Assembly: GCA_043777755.1 (NCBI GenBank)
Contig: JAYWHK010000147.1
Span: forward strand, 1 to 9,954
Source: CANHEE01 sp043777755
GTDB lineage: Bacteria > Bacteroidota > Bacteroidia > Chitinophagales > Saprospiraceae
DNA: 9,954 bases
Direction of reading: 5' to 3'
The translations under genes and the position numbers were made by a program. Within the stretch, counting starts at the first letter, position 1, and each line of letters opens with the position of its first letter. Below are positions 6,222 to 9,954 of this stretch, piece by piece. The notes beneath the pieces were generated by a model. The model ran no database searches, was not told where the DNA came from, and saw nothing but the letters and a program-made list of their open reading frames with translations.

Positions 6222-6229
6222 TATCTTTG
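6222..6229 (+). promoter_or_regulatory. -7 promoter element of the AAA ATPase gene
   Basis: TATCTTTG, a perfect TAnnTTTG, ends 18 nt before the ATG at 6248, implying a very short leader of roughly 10-15 nt. The nearest upstream TTTG (6191-6194) is 27 nt away, longer than usual. AAAGAA just before the ATG may serve as a weak ribosome binding site. Confidence 0.6.
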
Positions 6230-6247
6230 TCTTTTCAATAAAAGAAT

Positions 6248-7786
6248 ATGGGACGTTATTTCAATACATCGGGACCGAATATGCCCGAACAACATTATAC
6301 ATTACCACGCACTGAATTGATTAAAGCAGGTATCAAAAAAGTAGAAAATGAACGCTACTTTACGATTTGGGCACCTCGCCAAACGGGTAAGAGTACTTAC
6401 TTTCGTCTGTTGGCAGAAGCCTTGAAAGTAATGGATTATATTGTGGTTCATGTGAACGTGGAAGGCAAAATTGATTCTACGGAGGAATACTTGTGTCATT
6501 ATATTTCAGCAGATGTAACTTATCAAACTGGAATAAATTTTCATGCAGAAAATGTAAATACCTTATTAGAAAAGATAAGCAATTTTTCTAAAAAAACGGT
6601 TTTTATTATAGATGAAATTGAACAAGTCAATCCAGAAATGTTCAATAAATTTTTACATACCATACGTGCTTATTATCATAATAGAAATCAGCACAACTTA
6701 AAATCTGTCATTCTCGTAGGCGTTTCCAATATCACAGGTATCATTCAAGACAATGCCAGCCCATTTAACATCGCAGATAATTTTGACATTCCGTATTTTA
6801 CGGAAGAAGAAGTAGCTGAACTCTACGAACAACACGAAACCGAAAATGGACAATTGTTTAACGCTGATGTCAAAAAACAAGTGTCACATATTACGGCTGG
6901 GCAGCCTGGTTTGGTCAATGGTTTTGCACTGCGATTGACCGAAAAGAATACAGAAAAAGCTGTGTTAGATTATAGCGATTACTTGGAGGTGGAAGATTGG
7001 TATTTGTACAAAGCCATTGATAAAAATATTTCTAACATTATCAATAAAGCAAAAAACGAGCAAAAATTGATAGAAAATTTGCTTTTTTCAGAAACCGAAA
7101 AGCGTTTTGATATTGACAATCAATCGCAGCGTTATTTGCACATCAACGGTTTGATAAAATGGAATAAACAAGGAAATATGGAATTTTGGGTACCATTGTA
7201 TAAAAAACGCTTGCAAAAATACTTTTATCCTGCCATGAATGGCGAAGCCGAAACGATTAGAGAAAATCTAAATCTTGATGAATATTTTGATGCGGAAATG
7301 CACCTAAATCTCGATAAAGTTATTCGAGATTATCAGCTCTATGCCAAACGACGTGGTTTTCGTTATTTTATGACTTTTGATGAAAAGGGCGAAGACAAAG
7401 GCTTACGAGAAGCAGCATTAGTGTATAGTTTTGAAACTTACATTCAATCCTTTTTACAAGTAGCAGAAGGCAAATCTTATCTGGAAGCGCACGTCGCACT
7501 TGGAAGAAGCGATTTAATCGTGAATATTCAAAATCGTGAATTTGTCATCGAAGCAAAACTATTTAGCGATATTACTCAATTTAAAAAAGGTAAAAAACAA
7601 CTGGCTTATTATATAGATAGCCTTGGTTTGAACGAAGGCATTTATTTGATTTTTCTAAAAAATACGATTACCAATCCTAATGTTATGGAAGCAGTCGAAG
7701 ATTTTGATGGTGTAAAAATTAGTACTTATTTGGTGCGCTACGATGTGGAAAGGGATTTTTCAGTGCCGAAGAAAAAGAAGAAATAG
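6248..7786 (+). CDS. AAA ATPase (AAA_35-like) with C-terminal PD-(D/E)XK domain
   Basis: 512 residues. The N-terminus RYFNTSGPNMPEQHYTLPR is the typical entry of a family of STAND/AAA_35-like ATP-binding proteins. Walker A is APRQTGKST (42-50), Walker B is TVFIIDEIE (117-125), and ILVGVSN (155-161) is a sensor-1-like strand. IPYFTEEEVAELYEQH (181-196) and GQPGLVNGFALRL (218-230) belong to the lid region. A middle helical part (about 250-345) follows. The C-terminus is a PDDEXK_9-like nuclease fold: Glu413, Asp422 in GRSDL, Glu435-x-Lys437 in FVIEAKL, and Gln451 in KGKKQLAYYIDSLG (447-460). Family members are widespread in Bacteroidota and usually occur alone; their function is not established. 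It has its own promoter and ends in a lysine tail (PKKKKK). No transmembrane segment. Confidence 0.85.
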   Translation: MGRYFNTSGPNMPEQHYTLPRTELIKAGIKKVENERYFTIWAPRQTGKSTYFRLLAEALKVMDYIVVHVNVEGKIDSTEEYLCHYISADVTYQTGINFHAENVNTLLEKISNFSKKTVFIIDEIEQVNPEMFNKFLHTIRAYYHNRNQHNLKSVILVGVSNITGIIQDNASPFNIADNFDIPYFTEEEVAELYEQHETENGQLFNADVKKQVSHITAGQPGLVNGFALRLTEKNTEKAVLDYSDYLEVEDWYLYKAIDKNISNIINKAKNEQKLIENLLFSETEKRFDIDNQSQRYLHINGLIKWNKQGNMEFWVPLYKKRLQKYFYPAMNGEAETIRENLNLDEYFDAEMHLNLDKVIRDYQLYAKRRGFRYFMTFDEKGEDKGLREAALVYSFETYIQSFLQVAEGKSYLEAHVALGRSDLIVNIQNREFVIEAKLFSDITQFKKGKKQLAYYIDSLGLNEGIYLIFLKNTITNPNVMEAVEDFDGVKISTYLVRYDVERDFSVPKKKKK

Positions 7787-7898
7787 CGTTGAATGCTTGA
7801 ATAGTCCCACCTAAACGGCGAAGCCCTCAACGAAGTAAGGGAATTTTGATTTAATATGTAATTAACTGATTATTAGTAATTTATAAAATATTTTATGT
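7787..7898. other. Convergent intergenic gap
   Basis: 112 nt between the ATPase stop and the stop of the small minus-strand gene. It includes a more GC-rich stretch (about 7805-7845) and the AT palindrome ATAAAATATTTTAT (7883-7896). No convincing terminator hairpin with a U-tract was found for the ATPase transcript. Confidence 0.5.
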
Positions 7899-8099
7899 TT
7901 ATTTAGTAGCATTTTTTTCTATTTTTTTATAAAAATCAAGAATTTTTTCAACTAAGTGTAGCGCATTTTCAAGAACTTTCAATTGATCTTCGTTCCCTAA
8001 TGTATCAATATAATTGATTGCTTGCGGTACATTTGCAACACCGTCAGCATTATAAATATTCATCCATTCTAATGCTCTAAATTCCTTACGTTGAAACAT
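7899..8099 (-). CDS. Small protein of unknown function (66 aa)
   Basis: I do not recognise the family. The protein starts MFQRKEFRALEWMNIYNADG, continues with VPQAINYIDTLGNEDQL and ends in an amphipathic helix (about 37-62, LKVLENALHLVEKILDFYKK) that could dimerise as a coiled coil. There is no signal peptide, membrane segment or clear helix-turn-helix. Support for a real gene comes from its control region: a TAnnTTTG element at 8160-8167 on the minus strand, and four copies of GTTGTACC placed symmetrically around that promoter. The ATG at 8099 is the only good start; an earlier ATG at 8116 is in another frame and gives 15 residues only. Size and likely tight control would suit a regulator, antitoxin-like or phage-related small protein, but nothing proves this. 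Confidence 0.6.
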   Translation of the reverse strand: MFQRKEFRALEWMNIYNADGVANVPQAINYIDTLGNEDQLKVLENALHLVEKILDFYKKIEKNATK

Positions 8100-8116
8100 A
8101 ATTTAATTGTCGCCAT

Positions 8117-8204
8117 GTTGTACCTTTTTTGACTTGTTGTACCTTGCAAAATTGCATCACAAATATACAACAAATTATTTAATGGTACAACTTTTTGGTA
8201 CAAC
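8117..8204. promoter_or_regulatory. GTTGTACC/GGTACAAC operator-like array
   Basis: GTTGTACC occurs at 8117-8124 and 8136-8143 on the + strand, and its complement GGTACAAC at 8184-8191 and 8197-8204. A fifth exact copy lies at 8455-8462 and a near copy (GGTACATC) at 8444-8451. The first four form two direct pairs facing each other across the promoter at 8160-8190. One copy overlaps the -33 TTG and the others lie in the early transcript or just upstream, which is what a repressor or autoregulator array looks like. The binding protein is unknown. Confidence 0.65.
8160..8190 (-). promoter_or_regulatory. Promoter of the 66-codon gene
   Basis: On the minus strand: TTG at 8190-8188, a 20-nt spacer, then TATATTTG at 8167-8160, a perfect TAnnTTTG. 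Expected transcription start is near 8153-8156, giving a leader of about 55 nt that contains two of the GGTACAAC boxes. Confidence 0.65.
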
Positions 8205-8604
8205 TTTTATTGCGTTATTTTGCATTACTTTACACTTGTTAATTATCTCAAAATATTGAAAATCAGTATTTTATGTAAAAAACAATAAATAAACTATTTG
8301 TTTTAGATACCATTTTGGTATTGAAATAGTTACGACCATTGAGAAAATACCGCCCGAATTAACTTTTAATTGTATCGTTTTGGTATTGAAGCATCTTTAT
8401 AATATGCTGGTAATCAGTTACTTAAAAGACATAATTACGCATAGGTACATCAATGGTACAACAAAGTTGATTTTGGTGCGTTTTGCTTCGTTTTTCGACG
8501 AAATGCAAAGGAGTGACTGATTTTTTGATTGAAAAGCAAAGATAAATCTTATTTTGGATTTATCGGAAAGATAAGGAAGTTATTTTGAATGGACTTTCTA
8601 AATG
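8205..8604. other. Non-coding stretch with several hairpins
   Basis: About 400 nt with no convincing gene. Nested dyad: AACTATTT (8292-8299) pairs with AAATAGTT (8324-8331), enclosing ATACCA-TTT-TGGTAT (8307-8321). A second copy of TTTTGGTATTGAA lies at 8378-8390 (first at 8313-8325). A bulged hairpin spans 8482-8509 (TTTGCTTCGT against ACGAA plus GCAAA). GATAAATC/GATTTATC (8541-8564) is an 8-bp stem with an 8-nt loop. One frame stays open from 8293 to 8520, with a possible 38-codon ORF from ATG 8404. It has no clear start context or promoter. Confidence 0.5.
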
Positions 8605-8635
8605 AAAAGCAATGGCGTTTTTGCCGTTGCTTTTT
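8605..8635 (+). terminator. Intrinsic terminator without an assigned gene
   Basis: The arms 8605-8616 and 8623-8634 pair over 12 bp with one G:U (AAAAGCAATGGC against GCCGTTGCTTTT). The loop is 6 nt and the T-run covers 8631-8635. The orientation favours + strand transcripts, because the minus side is followed by CATTTAG rather than a U-tract. No + strand gene ends in the preceding 800 nt, so it should end an RNA that starts in the structured region at 8205-8604. Confidence 0.7.
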
Positions 8636-8772
8636 GTGTTTTACGGAACAAAGATAAAGGCTGTTTTTTGTATTTTCAAGGGCTTTTTTTGTTTTGATGA
8701 ACTCGCCAAATATAATTCTGCAATTTCGTATTGTTTTGCGCTTGGTTGCGCTTCCTTTCAAAGGTCATTTTC
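8636..8772. other. Intergenic stretch with T-rich + strand
   Basis: It holds T-rich repeats of the type GGCTGTTTTTTGTATTTT and GGGCTTTTTTTGTTTTG. On the minus strand there is a perfect TATATTTG (8707-8714), but no TTG stands upstream of it at a useful distance and no convincing minus-strand gene follows. Overlapping short open frames on both strands have no coding character. Confidence 0.4.
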
Positions 8773-8804
8773 TTGGTTCTTGGGTAGTTTTGTACGTAAC
8801 TTTG
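8773..8804 (+). promoter_or_regulatory. -33/-7 promoter of the 266-codon gene
   Basis: TTG at 8773-8775, a 21-nt spacer, then TAACTTTG at 8797-8804. This is the same spacing as the promoter at 4522-4554. The expected leader before the ATG at 8842 is about 30 nt, AT-rich, without a strong Shine-Dalgarno. Confidence 0.7.
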
Positions 8805-8841
8805 TATCGTAAAAAGTATTTTTCAATTAAAATTTTTCACG

Positions 8842-9642
8842 ATGGCAAGACAGACTGGTCCACTCAAATACAAAGGTACAATTGGCGATATTCGACACTT
8901 CAAAATCAAAGGTTTGAAAGGTCATTTCGCTGGTCTAAAAGGTGGTGTTGATGCAGAACGCATCAAAAATGGCGACGAATTTGTGCGTACTCGAGAAAAT
9001 AACAACGAATTTGGTGGCTCTGCGAAGGCTGGAAAATACTTCCGTCAGATTTTGAGTCCGATTATGAAAGGTGTTGCAGATGCTCGTGTGACAAGTCGTG
9101 TGACGGCTTTGATGAAGAAAGTCAATGTCGAAGATGGCTCGGAAGCTCGTGGCGTTCGTGGTATTTTGATGACAGTTCGCAAAGACTTGATGAAAGATTT
9201 TGAGTTCAACAAAATGACCAATTTTGAAAGTGTTTTCCGTGCAATGTACACTTTAGATGTGCCTGAAACTCGCAGTAGTGCGGCACTGATGATTAAAGGT
9301 TTTGACCCTCGATTTCATTTGAATTCGCCTCGTGGTGCATCACATTTTCGCATCGCTTTTGCGATTGCTTCGGTGGCAGATTACGTTTTCAATGCGCTCG
9401 ATAATACCTACGAACCGAAGGTCAAAGAAAGTGGTTTGTTAGCGTTGGGTTACTCAGATTACTTGCCTTTGAATGGCGATGTAAGCGATTTGAACTTGTC
9501 GGCAGAATTGCCAAATGGCACAAAACCAACAGAATCAGAGAGTCTTGTGGTTTGTCTTGGCGTGGAGTTTTATCAGCAAGTGAGCAACAAATATTACTTG
9601 TTGGCAACGGGTAATTGCTTGAAAATTGCAGATGTGAAGTAG
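8842..9642 (+). CDS. Bacteroidota-type conserved protein of unknown function (266 aa)
   Basis: The conserved-looking N-terminus MARQTGPLKYKGTIGDIRHF, then GHFAGLKGGVDAERI and FVRTRENNNEFGGSAKAGK (47-65), matches a family I recall from many Bacteroidota genomes as hypothetical proteins (typically M-A-R-Q-x-G-x-x-x-x-K-G-T-I-G at the start, then the R-T-R-E-N block). No Pfam function is known to me. The N-terminal about 120 residues are basic and glycine-rich; the C-terminal part (about 165-266) is more hydrophobic, with alternating segments suggesting a beta-rich domain, ending YYLLATGNCLKIADVK. No signal peptide or membrane helix, and no catalytic motif. It is single-gene: own promoter (8773-8804), inverted repeat and terminator downstream. 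Its GC content is higher than that of the flanking gaps, as for an expressed gene. Confidence 0.8.
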   Translation: MARQTGPLKYKGTIGDIRHFKIKGLKGHFAGLKGGVDAERIKNGDEFVRTRENNNEFGGSAKAGKYFRQILSPIMKGVADARVTSRVTALMKKVNVEDGSEARGVRGILMTVRKDLMKDFEFNKMTNFESVFRAMYTLDVPETRSSAALMIKGFDPRFHLNSPRGASHFRIAFAIASVADYVFNALDNTYEPKVKESGLLALGYSDYLPLNGDVSDLNLSAELPNGTKPTESESLVVCLGVEFYQQVSNKYYLLATGNCLKIADVK

Positions 9643-9661
9643 TAGGCGTAAAAAATTGAAT

Positions 9662-9750
9662 GATATTTTTCGTCGTTGTAAATAAAATATAAATGACTGA
9701 CTGAAAGGAAGTTATGTTGTTTTATTTACAACGACTGAAGGAAAAATATC
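9662..9750. repeat. Long bulged inverted repeat downstream of the 266-codon gene
   Basis: The inner arms 9672-9687 and 9720-9735 (GTCGTTGTAAATAAAA and complement) pair perfectly over 16 bp. The outer arms 9662-9671 and 9741-9750 (GATATTTTTC and complement) pair over 10 bp, leaving a 5-nt bulge TGAAG on the right side. The loop is 32 nt and contains GACTGAAAGGAA (9699-9710), nearly repeated at 9733-9744. It starts 20 nt after the stop. It could be an RNA stability hairpin or a small palindromic mobile element. Confidence 0.75.
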
Positions 9751-9812
9751 TTTTAATTTAGCCTTAATAAGTAAATTTTAGCATCCATATTGTACCTGAT
9801 TTGTGTGTGTTG

Positions 9813-9840
9813 GAGGCTCAGGAAACTGAGCCTCTTTTTT
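9813..9840 (+). terminator. Strong intrinsic terminator with GAAA loop
   Basis: GAGGCTCAG (9813-9821) and CTGAGCCTC (9826-9834) form a perfect 9-bp GC-rich stem closed by a GAAA (GNRA) tetraloop, followed by T6 (9835-9840). It lies 170 nt after the stop of the 266-codon gene, the only candidate transcript inside the window. Confidence 0.9.
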
Positions 9841-9954
9841 CCAACCTCCCTAAATCCCAATGTCATTAAGCTAAGGGAATCCTAAGAAGAGGAACAAAAA
9901 GTCAAGAAAAGAGTTATTATAGTCAATTCAAAACATATAATAATCACACTAATC
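9841..9954. other. Window end, no gene seen
   Basis: AT- and purine-rich sequence beyond the terminator, including AAGCTAAGGGAATCCTAAG (9869-9887). No open frame of coding quality and no promoter element matching TAnnTTTG. Confidence 0.4.

Noticed and set aside
8313..8390. TTTTGGTATTGAA repeated at 8313 and 8378, CRISPR-like at first sight
   Set aside because: Only two 13-nt copies, no further unit at this period, no cas genes; part of the first copy belongs to a local dyad.
8549..8761. 70-codon minus-strand frame opposite the 8605-8635 terminator, with TATATTTG at 8714-8707 inside it
   Set aside because: The frame crosses the terminator hairpin, is lysine/asparagine-rich without domain character, and the promoter-like element lies inside it and not before it.
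8694..8951. 85-codon plus-strand frame overlapping the 5' end of the 266-codon gene
   Set aside because: It runs through the promoter and start of the well-supported gene in another frame and has no protein-like composition.
9662..9750. Complete insertion sequence
   Set aside because: No transposase fits in the 32-nt loop and no transposase remnant is visible nearby; at most a small non-autonomous element.

Overview
The window looks like a chromosomal segment of a member of the Bacteroidota. It is AT-rich. Several genes are preceded by the Bacteroidota -7 promoter element TAnnTTTG (4547-4554, 6222-6229, 8797-8804 on +; 2748-2755, 4430-4437, 8160-8167 on -), and ribosome binding sites are weak and A-rich. 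Two proteins belong to families I know mainly from this phylum: the 506-residue DoxX/MauE-like membrane protein with a DCGCFGDF motif, and the 266-residue protein starting MARQTGPLKYKGTIG. I cannot place it at genus level. No rRNA, tRNA, CRISPR array or complete insertion sequence was seen.

Left part (1-4333): a thioredoxin-fold protein that has lost its CxxC cysteines and may lack its proper 5' end (116-526, +) converges on a block of four minus-strand genes. In transcription order these are the DoxX/MauE-like membrane protein (4333-2813), a GNAT acetyltransferase (2705-2154), a secreted or membrane-anchored dienelactone-hydrolase-like protein (2129-1263) and a META-domain lipoprotein (1081-677). 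The acetyltransferase and hydrolase are 24 nt apart and probably form one transcript. A 21-bp hairpin (2757-2803) ends the membrane-protein transcript just before the acetyltransferase promoter. A repeat and hairpin block (543-674) fills the convergent gap at 527-676.

Middle part (4334-7786): an AT-rich divergent promoter region precedes three plus-strand genes. These are a coiled-coil protein with a PD-(D/E)XK nuclease-like domain (4662-5474), an OsmC-family thiol protein (5605-6087), and an AAA ATPase fused to a C-terminal PD-(D/E)XK domain (6248-7786). The first and third are different nuclease-fold families about 770 bp apart. Nothing in the sequence proves that they work together.

Right part (7787-9954): a 66-codon minus-strand gene of unknown function (8099-7899) has a promoter bracketed by four copies of GTTGTACC, two on each side in mirror-image orientation, which looks like an operator array. 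It is followed by about 740 bp without a convincing gene, holding several hairpins and ending in an intrinsic terminator (8605-8635), so a non-coding RNA is possible. Then comes a well-promoted 266-codon gene of unknown function (8842-9642), a bulged long inverted repeat (9662-9750) and a strong terminator with a GAAA loop (9813-9840). The most useful leads are the GTTGTACC array with its small gene, the structured 8292-8635 region, the two PD-(D/E)XK proteins and the 266-residue family protein.
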